A stretch of 25,883 nucleotides of DNA. It comes from Flavobacteriaceae bacterium (lineage in GTDB: Bacteria > Bacteroidota > Bacteroidia > Flavobacteriales > Flavobacteriaceae). Below the pieces are notes generated by a model. It was given only the letters and a program-made list of their open reading frames with translations, searched no databases and was not told the DNA's origin. Below are positions 1 through 10,000 of this stretch, in pieces. Numbering within the stretch: position 1 is the first letter of the stretch; each line of letters starts with the position of its first letter. Made by a program: the position numbers and the translations under genes. The stretch is taken from the NCBI GenBank assembly GCA_030625995.1, contig DAOUPU010000012.1, forward strand, positions 1-25,883. The letters run 5' to 3'.

Positions 1-753
1 GGACAGACAAGTACCGAGCAAAACCCCGTTCATGTTTATGAAAGCGGAGGTTACTACACAGCTACTTTAACGGCAACAGATAAGAGCGGTGCAACCGTTG
101 AGGATCAAGTTCAGTTAGCAATTGCGTTGACACCCTATGTATTACTTACAGGTGGGCCCACTAATATTAGTGGTAAAACATGGAAGCTATCCGCAGCTCA
201 TTCAGGCCATGGTGATTATTTAGCATGGGCAAATGCAGATCTGGATCCATTTGACCCCGGTATTACACCTCTTCCGGATGGAGCATTTGGTTTGTTTTTA
301 GGTATGGGAGAAGTTTATGATGACACATTTACTTTTCATTTTAATGGAACTTATGAGATTGATAATAAAGTTGGAACTGCCTTCTCGGGAGTTTTTTATC
401 AATTTTTTGCTACTGGAGGTGCAGGGATCGTAAACTGGGGAGGAATTGATTTTGGTCTTGTAACTGGTTCATATTCTGCAGAAGACAATATGACTTTTAC
501 TTACGTAGCAAGCGAAGACTTTGTAAACCCGTCTGTGTTTGGAGGAGTATCCTATCCTGATTCTATGACACTTGATTTTTCAGATCCGGCCGCATACCTT
601 GGATTTTTAGATTTCCAAAGAAAGGTTATTGTACAGGATATAACGGATAGTTCAATGAAAGTAGTGATGTTTGCTTCTTTGGATGAAGGAGCTGCAGCGG
701 CAGGTGGTCTTAGTACCAATGCGCTGATACTGACCTTTGAAGTTGTAAATTAA
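1..753 (+). CDS. PKD-domain surface glycan-binding-like protein, 5'-truncated by window edge
   Basis: The reading frame is open from base 1 to the TAA at 751-753, so this is the C-terminal 250 residues of a longer gene. A TTG at 127 is an in-frame codon, not a credible start. The first ~42 visible residues look like the end of a PKD domain (Y-x-x-G-Y-Y-T-A-T-L-T-A-T-D, then G-A-T-V). About 200 residues of a beta-rich domain follow, with a K-T-W-K-L entry and many Gly, Asp and aromatic residues. PKD modules followed by such domains are common in cell-surface glycan-binding lipoproteins (SusE/F or SGBP position) of Bacteroidota polysaccharide loci, so an outer-membrane carbohydrate-binding role is inferred. 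It lies 56 nt before a SusC gene with no terminator between, so read-through is possible. No catalytic motif is visible. Confidence 0.7.
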   Translation, partial: GQTSTEQNPVHVYESGGYYTATLTATDKSGATVEDQVQLAIALTPYVLLTGGPTNISGKTWKLSAAHSGHGDYLAWANADLDPFDPGITPLPDGAFGLFLGMGEVYDDTFTFHFNGTYEIDNKVGTAFSGVFYQFFATGGAGIVNWGGIDFGLVTGSYSAEDNMTFTYVASEDFVNPSVFGGVSYPDSMTLDFSDPAAYLGFLDFQRKVIVQDITDSSMKVVMFASLDEGAAAAGGLSTNALILTFEVVN

Positions 754-809
754 TTTTACATACTATCCAAGCACAATCAAAAAAAATACAAATAATTCAA
801 AATTAGCGT

Positions 810-3800
810 ATGAACAATAATATAAAATATAATACAAGACAGGTCTTTGTCTTTGTACTATTTGCAATGATGCTCTTGGTAAGCTCCAAAGTACTTGCAC
901 AAACAGATCAAATAAATGTTACAGGTAAGGTGACGTTGGAAGAAGATAGTTCTGCCCTGCCGGGAGTAACAATCCTTGTTAAAGGAACAACAAATGGAGT
1001 TACCACCGATTTCGATGGTAATTACAGTTTAGAAGTCACGGGTAGCAATGCCATATTGGTCTTTTCCTTTGTGGGGTTTGCCACACAGGAAATTGCGGTC
1101 AATGGACAAACGGTTATTAATGTTGCCTTAAAGCAAAGTGCAGAAGCTCTTGATGAGGTGGTGATAACGGCATTGGGTATCCAACGAGATGAAAAATCCT
1201 TGGGTTACTCTGTGGAAACAGTTAAATCTGAAGAACTGACCAGAGTTGTTCATGAGAACGTACTGAACTCCATGTCGGGTAAAGTATCCGGGGTTACAAT
1301 TAATTCTACCGGTGGTACAGGTTCATCGGTAAGTATGGTAATAAGGGGTGCTACATCTTTGAGTACAGACAATCAGCCATTATTTGTGGTAGATGGTGTT
1401 CCTATTGCAAATACAATAAATAATGTAGGTGGTTTTGGAGATGATAACAGAGTGGATTATGGTAATGCCATCTCTGATCTTGATCCGGAGAGTATAGAAA
1501 ATGTAACCATACTTAAAGGGCCAAGTGCAGCAGCATTATATGGTACAAGAGCAGGTAATGGAGTTGTTCTGATCACTACAAAAAAAGCAAAAGAAGGTCA
1601 GGGAATGCAAATAACTATTACAAGCAATACTGTTTTTGATATTCCTACAAAATATGTGAATGTACAAGACAAGTTTTCTACCGGCTTTTTCTCTTTCAGG
1701 CCTGAGGATATTGGTACCAATAACCTGGTACCACCTATCAGTGCTGGTGATGGAACGGGATCCGGTCCGGAGAATGACAGAGGGTATTTTGGAGTGCAAT
1801 GGGATGCGCCATTAGATGCAAACGGTGTACCAATACCAACGGAAGTTAGATCCTATCCGAATAATATTGATAATTTTTTAAATGATTACGCTTATACTAC
1901 TACCAATAGTGTGTCGCTGTCAAGTGGTTCAGATGCGGTAAACTATAGATTAGGGTTTACAAATATGACCAACGGGGGTTTAATTCCAAATTCTGATCTC
2001 CATAAAAATAACTTTATAGTAGGAGCCTCTACAAAATTATGGGATCAGCTTACGATTAGTACCGATTTAAATATTAGTGATTCCTGGTCAGATAACAGAC
2101 CTGCATCGAATAGAGGTGCAAATCCTCTACAATGGGCGTATTCTCATCCAACGAATATTGATATAAGAAAATTGCAAGATTACGGTGCTGGAAATGATAT
2201 AACAAGAGTTTCAGGAAACCACGAAAACCCATATTTTTTGGCTTACGACGTAAACAATAGCTATAATAGATTCAGAGTTTTTGGAAATATTTCGGCTAAT
2301 TGGGAGATCTCGCCATCATTTAATGTCATGGCACGATTTTTAATAAATAAGACCAACGGAACAGAAGAAACTAAAATAGCCCCTGGCTATTTGAGAGAAC
2401 CTAATAATGGAGCATATGGTATAGTCACAAGTGATGGAATGGAGCGCAATGTTGAGATACTGGGAACTTATCATAAAGATTGGGAAAATTTTTCTTTATC
2501 AGCGTCCCTTGGGGGCAATCTAATGTATCAAAGTGGTGCAAGTTTAAGTAATTCATCTAAAAATGGATCCGGTTTGGTAGTACCAAATGTATTTACTGTT
2601 CAAAATATAAGTTCCGGGGCATTAGCATACAGTAATAGTCGATTTGAAAAAGCGATCAATAGTGTCTTTGCAATGGCCAATTTAGGATTTAAAGAGATGT
2701 TATTTCTGGATCTTACAGCCAGAAATGACTGGTCCAGTACCCTGCCTGCTGAAAATAGATCGTATTTTTATCCATCGGCATCCCTGAGTTTTTTGATAGA
2801 TCAGGTAGTTGATCTCGGTAAGGTAAATATGTTAAAAATAAGAGGTGGTTGGGCCCAGGTAGGTAATGATACAGGCCCGTATAGATTGAACGCCGTGTAT
2901 AGTGATGTGGGTCAATGGGGAGTTGCAACCAGATTGACAAAACCAAGTGGATTATTAGCTCCAAATCTTTTACCCGAGCTAGCAACTTCTTTAGAATTTG
3001 GTGTTGATTTTATTATGTTTGACAACCGACTACGATTTGAAGGAACCTATTATACTTTAGATAATGAGAATCAGATCTTAGGAGTTCCATTAGCTGCTTC
3101 AACAGGCTTCAGTGGTGTTCAAATTAACGCTGGTTTATTACAAAGTAAAGGTTGGGAAATGGTATTAGGAGGTACTCCTATTCAATCAGAAAATTGGAGA
3201 TGGGATCTGAATTTGAATTATACAAAGAATGAAACAAGAGTTATAGAGCTTGCAGAGGGAGTAGAATTTGTTAAATTTTGGGATGAAGCCAGAGTTCAAT
3301 CTATAGGATATGTACAAAATGAGGCGCTTGGACATGATGGATTGGTAGGTAACCTTTATTCGCGAAAAGTTATGAGAGTAACAGATGAAAGTTCTCCATA
3401 CTTTGGATATCCGATTCTAGGTAGTGGTCTGGATGCTGAATGGCAAAAAGAAGAAGAATTATCGAAAGTGGGAAATTACAATCCTGATTTTATAATGGGT
3501 TTGCAATCGTCTCTTTCTTATAAGAATTTTACATTGAGTATGACCTTCGACTGGAGATCAGGCGGACAATATGTGTCACAAACCTATCGTTATTTATCGG
3601 AATCTGTACAAACACAGACCTGGCTTGATGAATTGGTTAATCCGGGTAATCTGGGAGGAGCTCCTAGTCAGGAACTCCGTGATTGGGTAGTTGCCAATGA
3701 GGATCAGTTATTGTTAAGTGACCGATTAAGACCTGTTGGTGGTCCAACACCGGAATATGGTGGATTCCCTGAAAATTTTAGTGGTGTTACGGTTTTTGAC

Positions 3801-4208
3801 GGTACCTTTGCTCCCGGTGTAACAGGTGAGCATGATGCTGATGGCAATTTCATATTGGCTTCAGAAAACCTAGGTAATGAAGGAACTGTATTTTTGCCTT
3901 ACGTGGTGAGTTATCCATGGGATATTGGAACTACAAATTTGTTTGACGCTGATTATATCAAATTAAGAGAGCTTGCGTTGACTTATACTCTGCCAAATAG
4001 TATTTCCAAAGCGGCAAAGATGACCAATGTTAATTTCTCTATCTATACTCGTAATATTATGTTGTGGACCAAAGATCCTTCTTTAGGAGTTGATCCTGAA
4101 AGGGCCTATCAAGCGGAAGCCAGCGGTAGATTTTCACAGGGTGTGGAGAGGTATAATGTTTTGCCATGGGTTGCCCCAATAGGATTTAAAATAGGATTTA
4201 CTTTTTAA
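810..4208 (+). CDS. SusC-like TonB-dependent outer-membrane receptor (first pair)
   Basis: This 1132-residue protein is the expected size for a SusC/RagA transporter, which imports oligosaccharides or other nutrients across the outer membrane using TonB energy. A signal peptide ends near residue 30 (S-S-K-V-L-A before Q-T-D). Residues ~35-117 form a carboxypeptidase-regulatory-like beta-sandwich (P-G-V-T-I-L-V-K-G-T, then D-F-D-G-N-Y). The D-E-V-V-I-T-A-L-G segment is at ~115-123. The plug follows, with S-V-S-M-V-I-R-G-A and N-Q-P-L-F-V-V-D-G near residues 172-196. The rest is the beta-barrel, ending in an aromatic residue (F-T-F), as outer-membrane proteins usually do. The partner SusD gene begins 20 nt downstream. 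No TAnnTTTG promoter is visible in the 56-nt gap upstream, so it may be transcribed from further 5'. The substrate cannot be read from the sequence. It is strongly similar to the receptor at 7090-10533. Confidence 0.95.
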   Translation: MNNNIKYNTRQVFVFVLFAMMLLVSSKVLAQTDQINVTGKVTLEEDSSALPGVTILVKGTTNGVTTDFDGNYSLEVTGSNAILVFSFVGFATQEIAVNGQTVINVALKQSAEALDEVVITALGIQRDEKSLGYSVETVKSEELTRVVHENVLNSMSGKVSGVTINSTGGTGSSVSMVIRGATSLSTDNQPLFVVDGVPIANTINNVGGFGDDNRVDYGNAISDLDPESIENVTILKGPSAAALYGTRAGNGVVLITTKKAKEGQGMQITITSNTVFDIPTKYVNVQDKFSTGFFSFRPEDIGTNNLVPPISAGDGTGSGPENDRGYFGVQWDAPLDANGVPIPTEVRSYPNNIDNFLNDYAYTTTNSVSLSSGSDAVNYRLGFTNMTNGGLIPNSDLHKNNFIVGASTKLWDQLTISTDLNISDSWSDNRPASNRGANPLQWAYSHPTNIDIRKLQDYGAGNDITRVSGNHENPYFLAYDVNNSYNRFRVFGNISANWEISPSFNVMARFLINKTNGTEETKIAPGYLREPNNGAYGIVTSDGMERNVEILGTYHKDWENFSLSASLGGNLMYQSGASLSNSSKNGSGLVVPNVFTVQNISSGALAYSNSRFEKAINSVFAMANLGFKEMLFLDLTARNDWSSTLPAENRSYFYPSASLSFLIDQVVDLGKVNMLKIRGGWAQVGNDTGPYRLNAVYSDVGQWGVATRLTKPSGLLAPNLLPELATSLEFGVDFIMFDNRLRFEGTYYTLDNENQILGVPLAASTGFSGVQINAGLLQSKGWEMVLGGTPIQSENWRWDLNLNYTKNETRVIELAEGVEFVKFWDEARVQSIGYVQNEALGHDGLVGNLYSRKVMRVTDESSPYFGYPILGSGLDAEWQKEEELSKVGNYNPDFIMGLQSSLSYKNFTLSMTFDWRSGGQYVSQTYRYLSESVQTQTWLDELVNPGNLGGAPSQELRDWVVANEDQLLLSDRLRPVGGPTPEYGGFPENFSGVTVFDGTFAPGVTGEHDADGNFILASENLGNEGTVFLPYVVSYPWDIGTTNLFDADYIKLRELALTYTLPNSISKAAKMTNVNFSIYTRNIMLWTKDPSLGVDPERAYQAEASGRFSQGVERYNVLPWVAPIGFKIGFTF

Positions 4209-4228
4209 GAAAACAAAAAATAAAAATT

Positions 4229-5881
4229 ATGTATAAAATAAAAAATAACTTTATAATTCTTTTAACTTTAGTTTTTGCTTTAGTTAGTTCTTGTGTGGAT
4301 TTGGACGAGATAAATGTTAATCCAAATGGAGTGGATCCTGAAACAGCAGATCTAAATTTACTATTGCCTACAATTGAAACGGGTGTAGGGCAAACAGTTG
4401 TTAGCCTGGGATTTGGTAATGTTGCCGGTGTAATGCAGCATACACAAAAAGATGGTTGGTCAAGTGGTCATAATGATTATGACTGGGATAATCAGGATCA
4501 TAGTTGGGCTGGTTACTATGGTATCTTAAGAAATAATGACGAGTTTTATCAAAAAGCTCTGGATGGTGATTTTAAATTCCATCAGGGAGTGGCTTTGGTA
4601 ATGGAAGCTTATACCTTTGGATTGATAACTGATCTATGGGGGGATGCTCCATATACAGAAGCACTTCAAGGAGAGGATGGACCGGACAATTTTAAGCCGG
4701 CATATGACAATCAGCAAACCATTTATATGGGTATTCTTGCCGATCTGGAAACTGCCAATACCCTCTTGTCTCAGGATCAGGGATCATACCTTAATATTGA
4801 ACCCAGTCAGGATGTAATTTATGGAGGTGATGCTAGCAAATGGAGAAAGTTTGCCAATTCACTGGCGCTTAGATATTATATGAGGTTATCCGTAAAGGAC
4901 CCGTCAACTGCGGAAGCAGGGATAAGAAGAATCACTTCTAATGCTGTTACTTACCCATTGATTCTAGATGCCTCAGAGGATGCAACTATTAATTATATTG
5001 GAGCTTCACCTGCAGATTCGTGGCCCTCAAATACAGTTTTTGATACGAGTCCTAGTGGTAGCTATATGAGGATCAAAATGTGTGGTACACTGGTAGAAGT
5101 ACTTAAAGACTTGGACGACCCAAGATTAGCTGTTTGGGCAAATAAAATTGAAACCCCCTTAGAGTTGGTTGGTGGTAGTGGTATTGATTTTATTGCTAAT
5201 GGCACGAGATTTATTTCACAGGATATTGTTGATGATTACCAGACCGCCTGGGGAGTTGGAATAGATTATGATCCGGAATGGGTTGGAATACCACCTTCTG
5301 TTTTTGCTGCATCTCAATACAATTTGAATCCTAATTTGGATCAAGGCGTCTTCAATCCACACGCTTCTCAATTAAATTATATGTATAAAGCATCAGCAGG
5401 GTCTTTATTATTGATGAGAATTATGTCTGCGGCTGAGGTGCACTTTATTTTGTCGGAAGCTGCTTTGAATGGTTGGGGACCTGGTAGTCCGGAAGGGCAC
5501 TATGCTGCCGGTATTCAACAATCTATGAATGCCTGGGGTGTTGGTGATGCTGCCGGTGATTATACAGCTGGAGCACCCTATTCCGGTTTGGAGAGTATAA
5601 TAGAACAAAAGTGGATCGCAAGCTGGTCGGCTGCTGCAGAATCCTGGTTTGATTACAGAAGAACCGGTTTACCGGATCTTCAAACAGGAGAATCTGCTAA
5701 AAGAGAGGCACTACCACTTCGTTTTTATTATCATTTTGATAGTGAGATCTCTCTTAATCCGGAGAATTCAGCTGCGGCTATTGAAAAGTTAGAACCTACA
5801 GAGTTTAAGGGCAGTGATGTAAGTAATAATAGTGCCTGGTCAAAAAGTTGGTTGTTACAGGGTACTGGTTTGCCTTATTAG
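4229..5881 (+). CDS. SusD/RagB-like surface lipoprotein (first pair)
   Basis: A 550-residue lipoprotein whose signal peptide ends in a lipobox (L-V-S-S-C, lipidated Cys22). SusD-like proteins cap the SusC barrel at the cell surface and bind the substrate before import. The N-terminus after the lipobox (D-L-D-E-I-N-V-N-P-N-G-V-D-P) and the later segment W-F-D-Y-R-R-T-G-L-P-D-L are typical of the SusD-like/SusD_RagB families. The second SusD in this window shares them. Its start lies 20 nt after the SusC stop, so the two are one transcriptional unit. A strong intrinsic terminator begins about 60 nt after its stop codon and closes the operon. Ligand specificity is unknown. Confidence 0.93.
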   Translation: MYKIKNNFIILLTLVFALVSSCVDLDEINVNPNGVDPETADLNLLLPTIETGVGQTVVSLGFGNVAGVMQHTQKDGWSSGHNDYDWDNQDHSWAGYYGILRNNDEFYQKALDGDFKFHQGVALVMEAYTFGLITDLWGDAPYTEALQGEDGPDNFKPAYDNQQTIYMGILADLETANTLLSQDQGSYLNIEPSQDVIYGGDASKWRKFANSLALRYYMRLSVKDPSTAEAGIRRITSNAVTYPLILDASEDATINYIGASPADSWPSNTVFDTSPSGSYMRIKMCGTLVEVLKDLDDPRLAVWANKIETPLELVGGSGIDFIANGTRFISQDIVDDYQTAWGVGIDYDPEWVGIPPSVFAASQYNLNPNLDQGVFNPHASQLNYMYKASAGSLLLMRIMSAAEVHFILSEAALNGWGPGSPEGHYAAGIQQSMNAWGVGDAAGDYTAGAPYSGLESIIEQKWIASWSAAAESWFDYRRTGLPDLQTGESAKREALPLRFYYHFDSEISLNPENSAAAIEKLEPTEFKGSDVSNNSAWSKSWLLQGTGLPY

Positions 5882-5897
5882 TAGAACATACTCACTT

Positions 5898-5933
5898 ACT
5901 CAGGGTTTCACTTTAAGTGAAGCCTTGAATGAG
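5898..5933. repeat. Dispersed palindromic repeat, copy 1 (ACTCAGGG family)
   Basis: An imperfect palindrome just after the first SusD stop codon. Its core is TTCACTT-TA-AGTGAA, with outer arms CTCAGG and CCTTGA/TGAG. Relatives lie at 5973-6006 and 12355-12389, with a degenerate one at 6850-6883, so this is a repeat family found at operon ends. Confidence 0.75.
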
Positions 5934-5939
5934 ATTTTC

Positions 5940-5972
5940 AAAGAGACTTTCGTAAGAAAGTCTCTTTTTTTT
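5940..5972 (+). terminator. Intrinsic terminator of the first SusCD operon
   Basis: An 11-bp stem (AAGAGACTTTC with GAAAGTCTCTT), a GTAA tetraloop and a run of T residues immediately after. It lies 59 nt past the SusD stop. Confidence 0.92.
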
Positions 5973-6006
5973 ACTCAGGATTTCACTTCAAGTGAAACCC
6001 CGAGTA
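5973..6006. repeat. Dispersed palindromic repeat, copy 2 (ACTCAGG family)
   Basis: Follows the terminator T-run directly. The core is TTTCACTT-CA-AGTGAAA, with outer ACTC-GG and CC-GAGT arms. It is the same family as 5898-5933. Confidence 0.75.
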
Positions 6007-6187
6007 AGGTTAACCTTTCACAATTTGCAACCATAAAAGAGCGAATAACCTATAGCTAAGTAGCGTAGGAGTATAATCACCAGAAAACATGAAATTTGAA
6101 AAAGGATATATATCATATCTACAACCAAGGAAACAACAGGCAGAATATTTTTTTAAAAGTAAGTGTTTGGTAAATCACAAAAACCTG

Positions 6188-6226
6188 GCTTGTGTCATGC
6201 CCTTGAAAAAGGGCATCCACTAGGAT
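6188..6226. repeat. GTCATNCCC hairpin repeat, + orientation
   Basis: Contains TTGTGTCATGCCC, a short A-rich loop, then GGGCATCCACTAGGA. The reverse complement of 6549-6602 has the related TTGTGTCATTCCC and TAGTGGGAATCCA, so two degenerate copies face each other across the 6258-6491 element. Confidence 0.5.
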
Positions 6227-6257
6227 AAGCATCAAAAAAGTATTCTCGAACATAGAA

Positions 6258-6491
6258 GGGTTTGCTGAAAAAGTCCCAGGCGCTATATATACGAATTGAC
6301 AAGTCGAAGCTGTATAGCAATACTGTGAGACGAAGACAATGAAGTAGATGTTGTGCTTGGGGCTAACATAAATTTTAAGAAATCAAATGCAAGGGTTTTA
6401 TGCATTTATATAAAATAACCTTGCACTTCGTAAACAGTATGTCTATATAAAATATTGATAAACAATTGAATATGTGTTTTTCAGAAGACCC
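6258..6491. mobile_element. MITE-like element or IS remnant, 234 bp
   Basis: The left end is GGGTTTGCTGAAAAAGTCC (6258-6276). The reverse complement of the right end (6473-6491) is GGGTCTTCTGAAAAACACA. The outer 15 bases agree at 13 positions. GGGT..(G)CTGAAAAA resembles the terminal repeats of several DDE-transposase IS families. There is no transposase ORF inside, so this is a non-autonomous element or deletion relic. An internal inverted repeat (TGCAAGG at 6388 with CCTTGCA ending 6425) adds structure. No clear target-site duplication is visible. Confidence 0.55.
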
Positions 6492-6548
6492 TATCTATTT
6501 GTTTCGACACTGTATCCGTTTTAGAACGATGTTTGTATTTTGATAATA

Positions 6549-6602
6549 ATGGATTCCCACTAACCAGTCAAGCTGGTCACATGTTTCGTGGGAATGACAC
6601 AA
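6549..6602. repeat. GTCATNCCC hairpin repeat, - orientation
   Basis: Contains GGATTCCCACTA, a spacer, then GTGGGAATGACACAA. It is the inverted relative of 6188-6226. Confidence 0.45.
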
Positions 6603-6849
6603 CATAGAGGTTAGTACAAAATACACAGCCTGAATTGAGAGCCACGACATTATGGCATTTCCGCTTGAATTAAATGAAAAACAATATCCATAAATCTGTT
6701 ACCATTATATTCATCAGAATCCTGTGAGAGCTAATTTGGTCAATAGAACAATAGACTGAGAATTTTCATCTGCACGGGATTATGCCGGATTAAGAAATGA
6801 CGCTTTAACTAACAAAGAAGTTACTAGGGATTATATTGATTTCTAACTC

Positions 6850-6883
6850 ACTCAGGGTTTCACCCTAAATGCAACCCTACGTA
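6850..6883. repeat. Degenerate ACTCAGGG palindrome copy
   Basis: Begins ACTCAGGGTTTCAC like the other copies but has lost its right-arm pairing (ATGCAACCCTACGTA). Confidence 0.45.
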
Positions 6884-7013
6884 ATTTTAACGTTAATTAA
6901 CATTAATTAAAAGATTCTTGACCGCAACTAATAGAAAATTAACCCCATACAAATATATATATTAAAAAAATCTTAAAAAAGGTAAGAAATCATAAGTAAC
7001 TAATAATATAGTA

Positions 7014-7045
7014 CTTGTTTAGAAGAGTGTATTCAAATAATTTTG
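7014..7045 (+). promoter_or_regulatory. Bacteroidota-type promoter of the second SusC gene
   Basis: TTG at 7015-7017 is followed after 20 nt by TAATTTTG at 7038-7045. This fits the -33/-7 (TTTG / TAnnTTTG) promoter of Bacteroidota sigma factor. It lies 45 nt before the start codon. Confidence 0.65.
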
Positions 7046-7089
7046 GCTCGAATTATAGAAATTAAATTCTAACTCTTAAAATTTTTTTT

Positions 7090-10000
7090 ATGAAAAAAAG
7101 AAACATACAGTTTTTGATGATCTTTTTGTTAAGTGTGATCACAGGTAATGTGATGGCACAACAAGAAGTAACCGGTGTTGTTAGTGACAACATTGGTGAA
7201 TTACTACCTGGCGCAACAGTCATGGTAAAGGGTACTGATGATGGTACCGTAACTGATTTTGACGGTAACTATATTATTACGGTACCGGATAACACTGCAG
7301 TTCTTGTGGTTTCATTCATTGGAATGAAAACAGTTGAAGTTGCAGTTGGTGATCAAACTACGATCGATGTTGTTATGACAGCAGACTCACAGGTGATGGA
7401 TGAGGTGGTTGTAACAGCACTGGGTATTTCCAGAGAAACCAAGGCTTTAGGTTATTCCGTAAGTCAGGTGGATGGAGATGCACTTGTTGAAGTGCCTGTG
7501 GAAAACGTATTGAATGCACTTTCCGGAAAAGTTTCCGGTGTTGCCATTAACTCTATTGGAGGACCTGGTTCCTCTGTGAGTATGGTTATTCGTGGTGCTA
7601 CTTCACTGTCCAGTGATAACCAACCGTTGTTCGTTGTCGATGGTACACCGGTTCACAATACATTAAATAATGTTGGTGGTGTTGGTAGTGATAACCGAGT
7701 GGATTACGGTAGTGCAATTTCGGATTTAAATCCGGATGACATTGAATCTATGACTGTTCTTAAAGGAGCAAGTGCTGCTGCACTATATGGCTCAAGAGCA
7801 GGTAATGGTGTTGTACTTATTACAACCAAATCCGGTAAAGCAACAAAAGGTTTGGGTGTAACGATCAATTCAAGCACCGTATTTGATGTGCCGTACAATT
7901 ATTTGGACGTACATTCTCAGTATGCGGTAAGTACACGTCCTTATACGAATGATAATTTCCCTTCGAATGAGTATAATCATCTTCGAATCAATGAAGGATC
8001 TTCAGCCTGGGCTGGGCCTGCATTAGATCAAGGCATAACAGCGATCCAATGGCCATATACGGCTGAGGAAATAGCTAGTGGTATTCCTGTTCCAAGAGAA
8101 TTGACTTCAGCAGGTAAGGACAATGCAGCAAATTTCTTTCAAACTGCAATAACTTCAACAAATAATATTTCTATTCAGGACAATTCTGAAAAATTAGATT
8201 ATCGTTTGTCTTATAGTAATATGAGAAACCAAGGATTTATTCCTAATACAGATCTTGATAGAAACAGTATTTCTTTGAATTCTACCTATAAATTGGTGAC
8301 CGATGATCCTACTCGTAAATGGCTAAATGGTCTTAGCGTAAGTTCCAGTTTGAACTATACAAAATCGGCTTCGGGAAATCGTCCGGCTAATAACCGTGGA
8401 GCGAATCCAATTCAGGCCTTATACGAAATAGGTCCTCATATTGATATTAGAGATATGGAAGATTATTGGTTACCCGGATATGAAGGATTGGTTCAAAATT
8501 CTCCTTATACATTTGGTGGTGATCCAACGGATACAGAATGGAATAACCCGTACTATCTGGCAAATGAAGTAAATAATGGTTTTGAAAGAAATAGATTTTA
8601 CGGAAACGCTAGAGCAGATTGGCAAATAACCGATGAATGGTCACTATTTGTAAGATATATGTTTGACGAAGTGAATGAGGTTCGTGAAACGACAATGTCC
8701 AGTGGATATACCAGAGAGCCAAATGGAGCTTATGGTATTACCAATATACATCGTAATGAATCTAATGCTGATTTTTTACTGACCTGGAAAAAAGATTACG
8801 AAGATTGGAACTTCTCAGTTTCAGGAGGAGGCAACCTTAGAAAAAACACAGGTGCAACAGTTGTTAATCAGACGAAGGACAGGGGACAAGGATTAATCAT
8901 CCCTAATTTATTTACTTTATCTAATATTGCTCCTGAGAATCTTATTTTTAGATCCTCTAAGAGTGAAAAACAAGTGAACAGTATCTATGGTATGGCTAGT
9001 ATTGGTTATAGAGATATTGCCTATATTGATATAACAGGTAGAAATGATTGGTCAAGTACCCTACCTGAAGGAAACAATTCTTATTTTTATCCTTCTATTT
9101 CCGGTAGTGTATTGTTTAACAATATATTTGATCTTGGTGATAACGTTTCTTTGCTTAAACTAAGAGCAGGTTGGGCACAAGTAGGTAATGATACAGATCC
9201 TTATAATTTAGATCCTGTTCTTGGCAATGCCGGAGCATGGGATGAATCAGTACAACTTACTTTACCCGGTTCATTGCTAAATCCTGATCTATTACCGGAA
9301 CTTCAAACTTCCTGGGAGATTGGTACTGATGTTGCATTTTTCCACAACCGTTTGAGATTCGATTTTACCTATTATGAAGCGAAGAATGAGAACCAAATTT
9401 TCCCTATTGACTTACCTACATCAACCGGTTTTTCCAGTAAATGGATCAACGCAGGACAAATAGACAGCTATGGTATTGAAGGTGGGCTTAGTGGTACTAT
9501 AATCACTAATAATGACTGGAACTGGGATATGGGATTTGTTTTTACACGTAACAGAACTACTCTTATTGAACTGGCGGAAGGTATCGATTACCTAAGATTA
9601 TGGGGTGATGCAAAAGGTGGTGCTTATACCTGGGTAGGAGAAGAAATTGGAAATATGATTGACCGTGCCTTAGTTCGTGTTGATGATCCTGATTCTCCTT
9701 ATGACGGATGGCCGTTATTAGATGACGAAGGTTGGGATAATAGTGACAGATCCCTACAGGATGCCGAAGGTAACAGAGTAGCGCCAATTATTGGTAACTT
9801 TAATCCTGATTTTATCATTGGGATGACAACTTCTGTTAGTTATAAGAACTGGACCTTAGGAATGGTCTTCGATTGGAGAAGTGGAGGTCAGTTTGTATCG
9901 CAAACACATAGATATGGAGAATCAGATATGCATACGCAAAGATGGTTAGATAAAATGCACAACCTTAGTGATGTTGGAGATATTCCAGCCTATATATTAG

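Larger units (their letters stand above)
5882..7089. other. 1.2-kb gene-free spacer between the two SusCD pairs
   Basis: I find no supportable gene here. In order it contains a palindromic repeat, a strong terminator, a second copy of the palindrome, about 180 nt of featureless AT-rich DNA, a short GTCATNCCC hairpin repeat, a 234-bp element with inverted termini, an inverted copy of the GTCATNCCC repeat, a possible 28-codon coding relic (6760-6846), a degenerate palindrome copy, and the promoter of the second SusC gene. Such repeat density suggests an old insertion-prone junction between duplicated operons. Confidence 0.7.

Noticed and set aside
127..753. A 208-residue gene starting at TTG 127
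   Set aside because: The frame is open back to base 1 and encodes the end of a PKD domain, so the gene simply extends beyond the window.
5832..6059. Small ORF overlapping the SusD end, terminator and palindromes
   Set aside because: It reads through the SusD C-terminus in another frame and through a strong terminator hairpin. Its residues reflect the palindromic repeats.
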